From Mesorhizobium sp. B4-1-4 (lineage in GTDB: Bacteria; Pseudomonadota; Alphaproteobacteria; Rhizobiales; Rhizobiaceae), in NCBI RefSeq assembly GCF_006439395.2, contig NZ_CP083950.1, forward strand, positions 6,209,177-6,273,176: a stretch of 64,000 bases of DNA, written 5' to 3'. The translations under genes and the position numbers were made by a program. Positions within the stretch are counted from its first letter, which is position 1; each line of letters opens with the position of its first letter. The notes under the pieces are model-generated. The model ran no database searches, had not been told where the DNA came from, and saw nothing but the letters and a program-made list of their open reading frames with translations. Shown here piece after piece: positions 8,868 through 17,178 of the stretch.

Positions 8868-10274
8868 ATGGACTCTGCCACCGCAGGCTTTATGCCAGCC
8901 ATCGAGCTGGCTGAGCTGATCCGCACCAAAAAGGTTTCGCCGGTCGAGTACATGGGTGTCCTGCTCGCCCGTATTGCGGAGCTGGAGCCAAAGGTGAACG
9001 CCTTCGCTTATCTCGATGCGGGTCGGGCGATGGATAGGGCGAAAAAAGCGGAAGCGGTGCTGGCGAGCGGCGGGCGAATTGGCCGGTTGTGTGGCGTGCC
9101 CGTCACCATCAAAGACTTTGTGGCGGTTAAGGACATGCCGGCACAGCGCGGCAGCAAGATCTTTGTCGGCGATCGTTCGATCGAGGATTCCCCATTCGTG
9201 TCGCGCCTGCAGGACGAGGGGGCGATTGTCCTAGGCAAGACGACCGTGTCAGAGTTCGGCTGGAGCGGTATCTCACGCAGCCCCCTCACAGGCATCACCA
9301 GCAACCCTTGGAAGCTTGGCTATAACGCTGGTGCGTCCTCGGCCGGCGCCGGCGCCGCGGCAGCCGCAGGCTATGGCCCGCTGCATCAGGGAGGTGATGG
9401 GGCGGGATCGATTCGTATGCCTGCGCATTTCTGTGGTGTGTTCGGACTGAAGCCGAGCTTCGGGCGCGTGCCGTACTATCCGGTTGGCGTGGGCGACTTG
9501 ACGGCCCATATTGGGCCGATGACACGCACTGTTGCCGACAGCGCGTTAATGCTCGACGTCATGGCGGGGCCGCATTTCCTCGACTACACCTCGCTTGAGG
9601 CGGGGCCCGCCAACTATCTCGCCCGACTGGACTACGGGGTAAAAGGAAGGCGGATCGCGTACAGCCCAGATCTTGGCATTGCTCGCGTTGACCCGCAAGT
9701 CGCAAAGCTGGTGAGGACCGCGGCAGCACGTTTTGCGGAACTTGGCGCCGTCGTCGAGGAGGTGTCCACTTCTTGGGCGAAGGACGGACCGGAGCTGATA
9801 CGCTTCTTCTGGTCTGCCCATATGAGCCGTCATGCACGACACTTGCCGAAATGGGAGGCGGAGATGGACCCCGGGCTCGTCGCCTGCATCAAGCAAGGGC
9901 AGAACATCTCCGTTGCGCGTTACCTAGAAATGCGCGAGCGGAAGATGGCTTACGTCGCAAACATCCACCGCTGGTTTCAAGATTGGGACTTTTTGTTGAC
10001 GCCGTCCGTATCGGTCGCCGCTTTTCCGGCCGAAAAGTTGATGCCCGACCATTGGCCGACACATCCTTGGGATTGGCTAATGTGGGCTGAGTTCTCGCAC
10101 CCGTTCAACATGTCTTGGAACCCAGCCGCAAGCGTGCCATGCGGCTTCACCTCTGATGGGCTGCCGGTCGGTCTGCAGATTGTCGGCAAACGCTTCGACG
10201 ATCTTGGCGTGCTGCAGGCCTCGGCCGCATTCGAACGTCTGCAGCCATGGGCGAGCAATCGCCCACGCCTTTGA
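8868..10274 (+). CDS. Amidase signature family amidohydrolase
   Basis: A full-length 468-residue amidase with the family triad: Lys82 in VPVTIKDFV, the cis-serine at 157/158 in NAGASSAGAG (usually GGSSGG), and the nucleophile Ser181 in GDGAGSIRMPA. The loss of two glycines around the cis-serine is unusual but keeps small residues. The start has a strong AGAGGAAG ribosome binding site. An aminotransferase gene follows at 10369, then a racemase and an importer, so the enzyme probably releases an amino compound imported by the 12767-16677 transporter. It shares only the family motifs with the amidase at 3804 and so is not a recent duplicate of it. Confidence 0.9.
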   Translation: MDSATAGFMPAIELAELIRTKKVSPVEYMGVLLARIAELEPKVNAFAYLDAGRAMDRAKKAEAVLASGGRIGRLCGVPVTIKDFVAVKDMPAQRGSKIFVGDRSIEDSPFVSRLQDEGAIVLGKTTVSEFGWSGISRSPLTGITSNPWKLGYNAGASSAGAGAAAAAGYGPLHQGGDGAGSIRMPAHFCGVFGLKPSFGRVPYYPVGVGDLTAHIGPMTRTVADSALMLDVMAGPHFLDYTSLEAGPANYLARLDYGVKGRRIAYSPDLGIARVDPQVAKLVRTAAARFAELGAVVEEVSTSWAKDGPELIRFFWSAHMSRHARHLPKWEAEMDPGLVACIKQGQNISVARYLEMRERKMAYVANIHRWFQDWDFLLTPSVSVAAFPAEKLMPDHWPTHPWDWLMWAEFSHPFNMSWNPAASVPCGFTSDGLPVGLQIVGKRFDDLGVLQASAAFERLQPWASNRPRL

Positions 10275-10368
10275 CACCCAGATAGCTGCTCCAACGAAAG
10301 CGCATCGACTACGGACGGGATTAAAGACCGGGATAATGTCCAGGATCAAACAAAGGACTTCGAACAGC

Positions 10369-11727
10369 ATGCCAACATCGCCAATTGCCGAAGGCCACAA
10401 CTCTGTAGGTCACCACTCACGAGAGGCATTCGCGCGTGCGCGCGGGGTGTTCCCTGACGGTACGACGCGGGTCACGATCGAGCGGGACCCGATTCCACGC
10501 TACATGGGGCGGGGCGAAGGGGCCTATCTCATCGATCTGGATGGGCGCCGCTTTCTCGACTTAAACGGCAACTTCACAGTGCTCATCCATGGCCATGGAT
10601 TCCCCCCGGTCGTGGAGGCGGTGATACGCCAGCTCCAGTCGGGCACCTGCTTCGCTAATCCAACCTTGGCAGAAATCGACTTGGCCGAGTTGATCTGTGA
10701 GCGCGTTCCTGGCGTTGAGACAATCCGCTTCGTCAATACTGGGACAGAAGCCGTGATGTTCGCGGTGAAGGCGGCGCGCGCCTTCACCGGTCGCTCGGCG
10801 ATCGCCAAGATCGAAGGCGCCTATCATGGAACTTATGACTGGGTAGAAGTGAGCCAGGCAAGCGGGCCCGCAAATTGGGGTGCCCCCGAAGCTCCTGCCG
10901 CCGTTCCATCCTACCGCGGCATGCCCGACTCGGTACTAAGCGAGGTCATCACGCTCCGCTTCAACGATGCTGTACTGGCCGAGCAGCTAATTGAGGCTAA
11001 TGCTTCCAGGTTGGCAGCCATCGTGATCGATCCGATGCCCGGCAGAGCTGGCCTCATCCCCCCGACACCGGAGTTCGTCGCGGCGGTTCAGCAGGTCGCC
11101 AGGAAGCATGGAATCCTGATCATCGGCGATGAGGTGCTGAATTTTCGACAGGGCTACGAAGGAGCGTCAGCCCGGTACGGCCTGAAGCCAGATCTCTTCA
11201 CCTTCGGCAAGATCATCGGTGGGGGGCTGCCGATCGGCGCCATCGCCGGTCGGCGCGACGTGATGCGTGTCTTCGACGCCTCAGAGGGCAAGCCAGGCGT
11301 TCCCCAGGGCGGAACTTTCTCGGCCAATCCTCTGTCAATGGTTGCCGGCTTCGCATCGATGCAGGCTCTTGACCATGCGGCGTTCGCTCATCTGGAGTCG
11401 CTCGGCGACAGGCTTCGCAGTCAATTGGACGCTGCGGTCGCACGACATGGAGCTCCCTTCTCCATCTCGGGGGCCGCGTCTCTCTTCCGGATCCATCCGA
11501 AGGCAGTCCTTCCGCGGGAAACCCGCGAAGCCGTTCTGATGGGGCCGGAGGCGCACGCCATGCTAGAACTCACTCGAACGTTCGCCGAGCACGGCATCAT
11601 CATACCGAATGGGGCGGGCGCTTGCCTGTCGACGCCGATGACGACCGCGGACACAGACCTAGTGTCAACGGTTTTCGAACATTTCCTTGCCACACGTGGC
11701 GATCTCATCGAACGCTTGCCACGATGA
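10369..11727 (+). CDS. Class III aminotransferase, glutamate-1-semialdehyde aminomutase-like
   Basis: A 452-residue PLP enzyme of the class III family. Visible features are the phosphate-binding RFVNTGTEAVMFAVKAARA segment, the cofactor-binding IVIDPMPGRAG and GDEVLNFRQGY (Asp binding the pyridine nitrogen), and the Schiff-base Lys281 in TFGKIIGGGLPIGA. The frame is open upstream into the amidase, but the ATG at 10369 gives almost the same length and N-terminus as the paralogue at 54764-56119 (452 and 451 residues), so it is preferred. Paralogues of this type outside haem synthesis act as beta- or omega-amino acid transaminases or mutases. In this setting, after an amidase and before a racemase and importer, such a catabolic role is more likely than tetrapyrrole synthesis. 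Confidence 0.85.
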   Translation: MPTSPIAEGHNSVGHHSREAFARARGVFPDGTTRVTIERDPIPRYMGRGEGAYLIDLDGRRFLDLNGNFTVLIHGHGFPPVVEAVIRQLQSGTCFANPTLAEIDLAELICERVPGVETIRFVNTGTEAVMFAVKAARAFTGRSAIAKIEGAYHGTYDWVEVSQASGPANWGAPEAPAAVPSYRGMPDSVLSEVITLRFNDAVLAEQLIEANASRLAAIVIDPMPGRAGLIPPTPEFVAAVQQVARKHGILIIGDEVLNFRQGYEGASARYGLKPDLFTFGKIIGGGLPIGAIAGRRDVMRVFDASEGKPGVPQGGTFSANPLSMVAGFASMQALDHAAFAHLESLGDRLRSQLDAAVARHGAPFSISGAASLFRIHPKAVLPRETREAVLMGPEAHAMLELTRTFAEHGIIIPNGAGACLSTPMTTADTDLVSTVFEHFLATRGDLIERLPR

Positions 11728-12002
11728 ATGCCGCAAACCCGCAGTCGCAGCTAAACAATTGTACGTGCAAGCGCGATGGTTTGAGACGAAGGCACGCCCT
11801 AAGTGAATCGGCCCCGAGGGTTGCAGTAGGGGCAGTGAGAACGGGCTGGCGTTTCATTTGTGGTCAGCCAATGCCGGATCTGTTTCAGAAGGGACCCTGT
11901 TTTGGCGCAGCCATTGTCATCGTGTGGTCCATAATGTCGTAAAATAACTGGTGAGTGGAGTACACGAAAGTCTCCATTTGCCCAAAATCGAGAGTATGTT
12001 CA
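11728..12002. other. Intergenic, nothing recognised
   Basis: About 275 bases between the aminotransferase and the racemase-like gene. The racemase frame is open from 11955, but residues before the ATG at 12003 do not match its paralogue. No hairpin or IS end was noticed. Confidence 0.35.
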
Positions 12003-12704
12003 ATGTCATCGCAAACGGCGCGCTCACTCGGTGTACTGAATCTCGAAAGAGGTGCGAAAGCCGGGGACTCTTCTGCAGAGGAGGCCATCGGCACCTTCCG
12101 ACGTTGCCTAGACTTGCCCCTAATCGCAGAAACCGTAGCTGGCGCGTGGGCCGACAACGTGATACGTGGCGACCCGAGCCTTGAGTCAGCGTATGTGGCT
12201 GCTGCGCAGCGCCTAGTTGAGCGCGGCGCTGTAGCAATCACGGCAAATTGCGGCTACTCTATTAGGCACCAAGCCGCCGTGGCTGCGGCAGTTCGTGTGC
12301 CCGTAGTGGTATCGAGCCTTGTTGTGCTGCCCTCGCTGCTTCGCCAATTGCCAAGCTCTGCCAAAGTCGCAGTAATAGCGGCTGACGCCACCTGTCTACA
12401 AGACGATTTGCTTGGGATTGATGATTCCTTGCAACGGCGGCGCGTAATCATAGGAGGGATCGAAGGTGGAACGTTGTGGAGAAACGAAATGCAGCGCCCA
12501 CCGCCGCCCACTGATATCGCCGATATCCAGGCGGAAGTCTCCACGTGTGTTGCGCGTCTTCTTGCCGAACATCCGGAGATAGCCGCGTTAGTGTTTGAAT
12601 GCACGGCATTCCCGCTGATTGCCCCCGCGATTCGACGCGAGACGGGTCTCCCCGTGTACGACATCACTACTTTATGCCGGCTCGCGTTTGCGGCCGCCGC
12701 TTGA
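12003..12704 (+). CDS. Asp/Glu/hydantoin racemase superfamily protein
   Basis: A 233-residue member of the cofactor-independent racemase fold. The two cysteines that act as acid and base in this fold are both present: TANCGYSIRHQ (about residue 80) and VFECTAFPLIAPAI (about 200). The start at 12003 (MSSQTARSLGVLNLERG) is chosen because it aligns with MATQALRSLGILNLERG of the paralogue at 25197. Members racemise aspartate, glutamate or hydantoins, or act as maleate or arylmalonate enzymes, so the exact substrate is open. It sits between an aminotransferase and an amino-compound importer. It may supply the correct stereoisomer to one of the PLP enzymes. Confidence 0.82.
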   Translation: MSSQTARSLGVLNLERGAKAGDSSAEEAIGTFRRCLDLPLIAETVAGAWADNVIRGDPSLESAYVAAAQRLVERGAVAITANCGYSIRHQAAVAAAVRVPVVVSSLVVLPSLLRQLPSSAKVAVIAADATCLQDDLLGIDDSLQRRRVIIGGIEGGTLWRNEMQRPPPPTDIADIQAEVSTCVARLLAEHPEIAALVFECTAFPLIAPAIRRETGLPVYDITTLCRLAFAAAA

Positions 12705-12708
12705 ACTT

Positions 12709-12735
12709 GAGCGGGGCCGCGATTTTGCGGCGCTC
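12709..12735 (+). other. Intergenic hairpin between racemase and transporter genes
   Basis: GAGCG and CCGC in the left arm face GCGG and CGCTC in the right arm around a GATTTT loop, with a three-base bulge. There is no run of T after it, so it is more likely an RNA stability or attenuation element than a classical terminator. Confidence 0.35.
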
Positions 12736-12766
12736 TGCAACAACAATAAATAGGGGAACATAGACC

Positions 12767-13852
12767 ATGATCACGCTTTCACGTCGCGGCATTTTTAAAA
12801 CGGCAGCGTCGGCTGCAGCCTTTGGCGCCGGAATCAGGAACCTCCAAATTCCCAGTGCGCGTGCAGCTGAAACGATCACTGCGGTTGAATGGGGTGGGGA
12901 TTACTTTGAATCGATCAAGAAGATCGCGGCGAAGCAATCTTTTGTGAACATCAACTGGCAGCTGCACACTGGTGGCGCTGCGGCGATTCTGCCCAAGATC
13001 AAGGCGATGTGGCCGCACCCCGGCATAGATCTTCTGACCGGCTGGGATGTGACGTGGCAAGTTATCGCCAGTGAGGGTTGGGCGGAGCCGGTTACGGCGG
13101 AAAAAGTTCCTAATATTGCGGATATTCCGAAAAAGCTTCTGGTCAAGGACAGCGCCGGGAATGTCATAAACATCCCTCGCACCTTGTCGTCGACCTTATG
13201 GTTTTATCGTGAAGACACCACCCCTTTCCCGATCACGAAGATCGACGACTTTTTGGACCCAAGGCTCAAGGGCAAGATTTGTTTCCCGATTCCGACACTG
13301 ACCTCCAATCTCCAGATGGTCTCGATGGCGCTGTACAAGGGCGGCGACGAGAAGAACATGGAGCCTGCCTGGGATTTCATGAAAAAGCTGGCGCGCAGTG
13401 GAAATATCGGTCGCGTCGCCAACTCCGACGTCGAGATCAGGAATTCCATTACTTCCGGCGAAACCAGCATCAGCTTCCAGGGCAATGGCGGGGGGCACGA
13501 TCTGGTCAAGAACTTCCATACCCGGTATCTCAACAAGATGGACCCAAAGGCGACCGGCTTCGTGACCTTCTTCTATCAGGAGGGATGGTGCGTCCTGAAA
13601 GGCGGGAACACGGACGCCGCATTCAAATTCGCGAACTTTGCCATCAGTCCGGAAAGTGACGGCGAATTCAATCGGCTCATCGGAGCCATCCCTGCCAATG
13701 TGAAGGCGGAGCTATCCGAGGATGCCAAGCCCCTGGCGTTCAATAACGAAGAAATGGACAAGTACGCCTATATTCCCGACTGGCCTTATCTGTCCAAGCA
13801 GAGCGATGCCTGGATGAAGCGTTGGGAACAGGAGATCGCGCCTCTCCTTTAG
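12767..13852 (+). CDS. ABC transporter substrate-binding protein, PotD/spermidine-putrescine type
   Basis: A 361-residue periplasmic binding protein. The N-terminus SRRGIFKTAASAAAFGAG is a twin-arginine (Tat) signal with cleavage expected after SARA. The mature part resembles the PotD/PotF group: it has VEWGGDYFESIKK near the start, then TLSSTLWFYREDTTPFPI, and ends with WPYLSKQSDAWMKRWE. It delivers its ligand to the two permeases that follow. Rhizobial relatives bind polyamines, opines, amino acid derivatives or other small amines. The gene order binding protein, permease, permease, ATPase is complete here. A well-placed GGGGA precedes the ATG. Confidence 0.88.
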   Translation: MITLSRRGIFKTAASAAAFGAGIRNLQIPSARAAETITAVEWGGDYFESIKKIAAKQSFVNINWQLHTGGAAAILPKIKAMWPHPGIDLLTGWDVTWQVIASEGWAEPVTAEKVPNIADIPKKLLVKDSAGNVINIPRTLSSTLWFYREDTTPFPITKIDDFLDPRLKGKICFPIPTLTSNLQMVSMALYKGGDEKNMEPAWDFMKKLARSGNIGRVANSDVEIRNSITSGETSISFQGNGGGHDLVKNFHTRYLNKMDPKATGFVTFFYQEGWCVLKGGNTDAAFKFANFAISPESDGEFNRLIGAIPANVKAELSEDAKPLAFNNEEMDKYAYIPDWPYLSKQSDAWMKRWEQEIAPLL

Positions 13853-13907
13853 CCGTGGACCGTTCCGATCTTGCGCCGGGCCCCAAGTCGTTGGCTGGAG
13901 AGATTGA

Positions 13908-14756
13908 ATGAATCGTACACGATCCCAGATGCTGCTGCTGCTCCCGGCGGCAGCGGTATTTGTCCTCTTCCTTGTGCTTCCACTGCTAACTGTGGTTGAA
14001 GAGAGCTTTCGGACATTCACCCCAGGTCGAATTGGGGCCGTAGCGGGGGCTCCGCTTACCACCGAGAACTACACGGAGCTCTTCGTCCCGGTCTACGGCC
14101 GGTACTTCCTGCAAACCTATGTCCTGGCGTTCATTGCATCCGTTATCGCCATTATCATTGCCTTTCCGATCGCGTACTACATCGCGAGGAATGCATCCGC
14201 GGGGATCCGAAAAATCTGGATTTCCGCTCTCGTGGGGCTGATGTTCTTAAGCTCTCTGGTTCGAATCTATGCGATTCAGCTAACCTTTGGCTCCGTCGGG
14301 ATACTTGCCCCGATCATGGCCTTCTTCGGCGTGAATATGAATGGCGGACCGTATATAAACTTCGTTATCATCATCGGACTGCTTCACTACGAAATACCCA
14401 TGTCGATCCTGATCGTGATTGGCGCGATACTGAATCTCAACCCCCGCTTGACCGAGGCGGCCCAGTCTCTTGGCGCATCGGCATTGGCATCTCATCTTAC
14501 AGTGACGATCCCCTTGTGCATAAAGGGGCTGGTCTCTGCGTTCCTGGTTTCAATGACGCTCGGCGTAAGCGCCTTCGCCATACCCTGGATCCTCGGGCGC
14601 GGGCGTGTGCTGTTCATTTCAAACCTAATTTACAGCCGCTTCAGCGAGGTCGCGAACTATTCCAGCGGCGCAGCAATTTCAATTGTCATGATAGTGCTGT
14701 CCTTACTGATGATTTTCATCTTATCCAGGCTCACGACGCTACTTGACAGGACGTAA
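13908..14756 (+). CDS. ABC transporter permease, PotB type
   Basis: A 282-residue inner-membrane permease with about six hydrophobic segments (the first is LLLLPAAAVFVLFLVLPLLTVV). The cytoplasmic EAA loop that contacts the ATPase is readable as LTEAAQSLGASALASHLTVT (about residues 181-200). It pairs with the next gene product to form the channel of the importer. It lies 55 bases after the binding protein gene and 3 bases before the second permease gene, consistent with one transcript. Confidence 0.9.
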   Translation: MNRTRSQMLLLLPAAAVFVLFLVLPLLTVVEESFRTFTPGRIGAVAGAPLTTENYTELFVPVYGRYFLQTYVLAFIASVIAIIIAFPIAYYIARNASAGIRKIWISALVGLMFLSSLVRIYAIQLTFGSVGILAPIMAFFGVNMNGGPYINFVIIIGLLHYEIPMSILIVIGAILNLNPRLTEAAQSLGASALASHLTVTIPLCIKGLVSAFLVSMTLGVSAFAIPWILGRGRVLFISNLIYSRFSEVANYSSGAAISIVMIVLSLLMIFILSRLTTLLDRT

Positions 14757-14759
14757 GGC

Positions 14760-15587
14760 ATGTTTAGCAAACGAAATGTCGACGCCGGTTTTGCGAAACT
14801 GCTGAAACTGTTAATCGCGCTGACCGCAGTGTTTCTAGCGCTTCCCGTGATCATGACCATAATAATGTCGTTTGATTCGCGTGACTACCTGGGCCCGTTC
14901 CCGCCTCCCGGCCTGTCGACAAAATGGTTCAGTCAGTTTGTCAACAACGGCTATCTTTGGTCGGGATTTTATACCAGCCTGTTGCTCGCGACTGCGACGA
15001 CCGCTGTCGCGACCGTGATTGGTGCCTTGGCCGCGCTGGCGATCAGTCGCATGTCTGCGCAATGGCGGGATCCTGTCACAACGGCGTTCCTGTCGCCCTT
15101 GGTGCTGCCAGGAGTTATCATTGGGTTTGCCTTGCTGATGGTGTTTTCGACAGTGAACATGGTGCCGACCTTTCTGAAGCTGCTCGCCGGGCACCTCATC
15201 ATCACAATTCCCTTTACGATCAGAATGACATTGATCGGGCTGACCGGCATAAGCGCTACCCTGCGCGAGGCAGCGCTGACCCTCGGCGCAAATGAGCGCC
15301 AAGCGTTCTTCACGGTCTCCTTGCCACTGGCCAGGAACAGCATTGCGGCCGGCGCAATCTTTGCCTTTGCGTTCTCGATGGATGATTTGACAATCAGCCT
15401 CTTTTTGAGTGACTTCAACACCTATCCGTTTCCCGTCGCTCTCGTGAGTCTGATGAGGTCGAATTTCGATCTCACACTCGCCGCCGCCGCCGTCTTCCTG
15501 ATGGGGCTGACTGCCGTTATTTTGTTCGTGTTTGATCGCGTGCTCGGTCTCGAGCGGGCCATTGGCCACGGCGTCTATGGGGCTTGA
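14760..15587 (+). CDS. ABC transporter permease, PotC type
   Basis: A 275-residue six-helix permease, partner of the preceding one. The EAA motif reads LREAALTLGANERQAFFTVS (about residues 167-186). The ATG at 14760 follows the previous stop after 3 bases. The end of the gene abuts the ATPase gene (stop 15585-15587, next ATG 15592), indicating translational coupling. Confidence 0.9.
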   Translation: MFSKRNVDAGFAKLLKLLIALTAVFLALPVIMTIIMSFDSRDYLGPFPPPGLSTKWFSQFVNNGYLWSGFYTSLLLATATTAVATVIGALAALAISRMSAQWRDPVTTAFLSPLVLPGVIIGFALLMVFSTVNMVPTFLKLLAGHLIITIPFTIRMTLIGLTGISATLREAALTLGANERQAFFTVSLPLARNSIAAGAIFAFAFSMDDLTISLFLSDFNTYPFPVALVSLMRSNFDLTLAAAAVFLMGLTAVILFVFDRVLGLERAIGHGVYGA

Positions 15588-15591
15588 CCGG

Positions 15592-16677
15592 ATGAATGTT
15601 CTCGAACTGAAAAACGTTACCAAGAAATATGGCGAATTCGTCGCCGTTGATGACGTCTGTCTGGAGATAGAAAAAGGGAAGGTGCTTTCTCTTCTGGGGC
15701 CGAGCGGCTGCGGCAAAACAACGACGCTCCGCATCATTGCCGGTTTTACCTCGCCGAACAGCGGAACCGTGGAGATCGCAGGCAAGGACGTTGGCCATTT
15801 GAAACCCTTTGAACGCAATGTCGGACTTCTGTTTCAGGACTACGCGCTCTTCCCCCATATGACGATCGCCCAGAACGTTGCCTACGGCATGCGCTACCGC
15901 GGCACGCCGGCTTCGGCGATACCTTCTCGTGTCCAACAGATGCTGTCGCTCGTGCGCATGGTGGGGATGGATGCCAGATATCCCGGTCAGCTGAGCGGTG
16001 GGCAACAACAGCGTGTCGCGCTGGCACGGGCGCTTGCAACTGACCCCCAAATCGTTCTGCTGGACGAGCCCTTGTCGGCACTGGACGCAAAGCTTCGGCT
16101 GGAGTTGCGCATTGAGCTCAAGGAGATCCTCAGATCGGTCGGCGCAACCACTATCGTGGTTACCCACGATCAGGAGGAAGCCCTCAGCCTGGGCGATGAA
16201 GTCGTTGTCATGCACGCCGGCAGGATGATCCAGCGCGGCTCGCCGACCGAGATCTATAAGGCCCCAGCGGATAAGTTCGTGGCAGAGTTCGTGGGCAGAT
16301 CCAACTGGTTCCATGGAACAAGACGTGGCCAATCGCGAGGGGGCTTCAGCACTTATGTCGCAAGCGATGACATTGAGATCCGCACCAGCCAGGATCAGTC
16401 GGACAAGCGTGCTGGTGCCGATCTTTGTGTGAGACCCGAGCACATCGAGCTCCTGGATGATGGATCCAGCGACGTTCGTGAGGATCCAAGCCAGAATGTT
16501 CTGGCCGGTACCGTACTCGACGTTGCCCCCCTTGGTTCGGATGTGCACGTCGTCGTCGAACTGCCGAACGAAAATCGCTTGCTGGTGATCCACAAGAACG
16601 TCGGCAGGACACCGGCAGTCATGCCCGGACAACCCGTCAGACTGCGCTTTGCAGCATCCGATGTCCTCGTCTTCTAG
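15592..16677 (+). CDS. ABC transporter ATP-binding protein, PotA type
   Basis: A 361-residue ATPase with all nucleotide-binding motifs: Walker A GPSGCGKTTT, the Q-loop LLFQDYALFPHM, the signature LSGGQQQRVALARAL, Walker B IVLLDEPLSALD and the switch His in VVTHDQEEA. A C-terminal TOBE-type domain (about 250-360, with CVRPEHIELLDD) marks the spermidine/opine importer subfamily. The frame is open upstream into the permease gene. The ATG at 15592 is chosen because MNVLELKNVTKKYG is where family proteins begin; an in-frame ATG at 15577 is the alternative. It completes the 12767-16677 importer. Confidence 0.92.
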   Translation: MNVLELKNVTKKYGEFVAVDDVCLEIEKGKVLSLLGPSGCGKTTTLRIIAGFTSPNSGTVEIAGKDVGHLKPFERNVGLLFQDYALFPHMTIAQNVAYGMRYRGTPASAIPSRVQQMLSLVRMVGMDARYPGQLSGGQQQRVALARALATDPQIVLLDEPLSALDAKLRLELRIELKEILRSVGATTIVVTHDQEEALSLGDEVVVMHAGRMIQRGSPTEIYKAPADKFVAEFVGRSNWFHGTRRGQSRGGFSTYVASDDIEIRTSQDQSDKRAGADLCVRPEHIELLDDGSSDVREDPSQNVLAGTVLDVAPLGSDVHVVVELPNENRLLVIHKNVGRTPAVMPGQPVRLRFAASDVLVF

Positions 16678-16782
16678 GATGACAGGCTGATGAGGTGCAC
16701 ACGAGCTGAGCGCCGGCAAGGCTTCCAGGAACACTATTGGCCGTAACCCGGTTTCAGTCTCAGCAGCGGAGCGTCAAATCAA

Positions 16783-17178
16783 ATGATGAACGACATGAAG
16801 TCAGGTGTAATGGCTGGACCGGACATAGAGTACCAGAACCACCTTGCGGCCGGCCGCTTCATGATCCAGCGGGGTGTAAGCACCGGTAAGATGGTCTTTT
16901 TCCCTCGTGCCGTCGCACCGGTCACCGGCGAAGAGTTGGAATGGGTTGGGGCCAGCGGGCGTGGTGTCGTCTATTCCACGACTGTGGTTCGCAAGCGCCC
17001 GCCCGAATCCGACGTCAATGTCGCGCTTATAGATTTGGAAGAAGGCGTCCGCATGATGAGCCGCGTCGAAGGCATCGATGCCCATTCCGTTCGGATCGGT
17101 ATGGCCGTCGAGGCCCGGATCGTTCCGCACGAAGAGGGGCACCTGGTGGTTTTCGCCCCTCAGCAGGAGAAAGCCTGA
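16783..17178 (+). CDS. OB-fold (DUF35) acyl-CoA-associated protein without zinc-ribbon cysteines
   Basis: A 131-residue protein of the DUF35 type, which normally pairs a short rubredoxin-like zinc ribbon with an OB-fold and forms a complex with a thiolase-like partner. The OB-fold part is clear (GRGVVYSTTVVRKRPPES, VNVALIDLEEGVRMMSRV, GMAVEARIV). The ribbon region (RFMIQRGVSTGKMVFFPRAV) lacks the usual four cysteines, so zinc is probably not bound. The stop overlaps the start of the thiolase-like gene (TGATG at 17176-17180), as expected for proteins that work together. Confidence 0.8.
   Translation: MMNDMKSGVMAGPDIEYQNHLAAGRFMIQRGVSTGKMVFFPRAVAPVTGEELEWVGASGRGVVYSTTVVRKRPPESDVNVALIDLEEGVRMMSRVEGIDAHSVRIGMAVEARIVPHEEGHLVVFAPQQEKA

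Noticed and set aside
14255..14275. GGTTCGAATC resembling a tRNA T-loop
   Set aside because: It lies inside the coding sequence of the permease at 13908 and no cloverleaf can be formed.
14835..15818. Minus-strand open frame of 327 codons over permease and ATPase genes
   Set aside because: It crosses two real genes and its composition is unlike a protein.
15517..16734. Minus-strand open frame of 405 codons over the ABC ATPase
   Set aside because: It is the antisense shadow of a gene with all ATPase motifs; its own translation has no recognisable domain.
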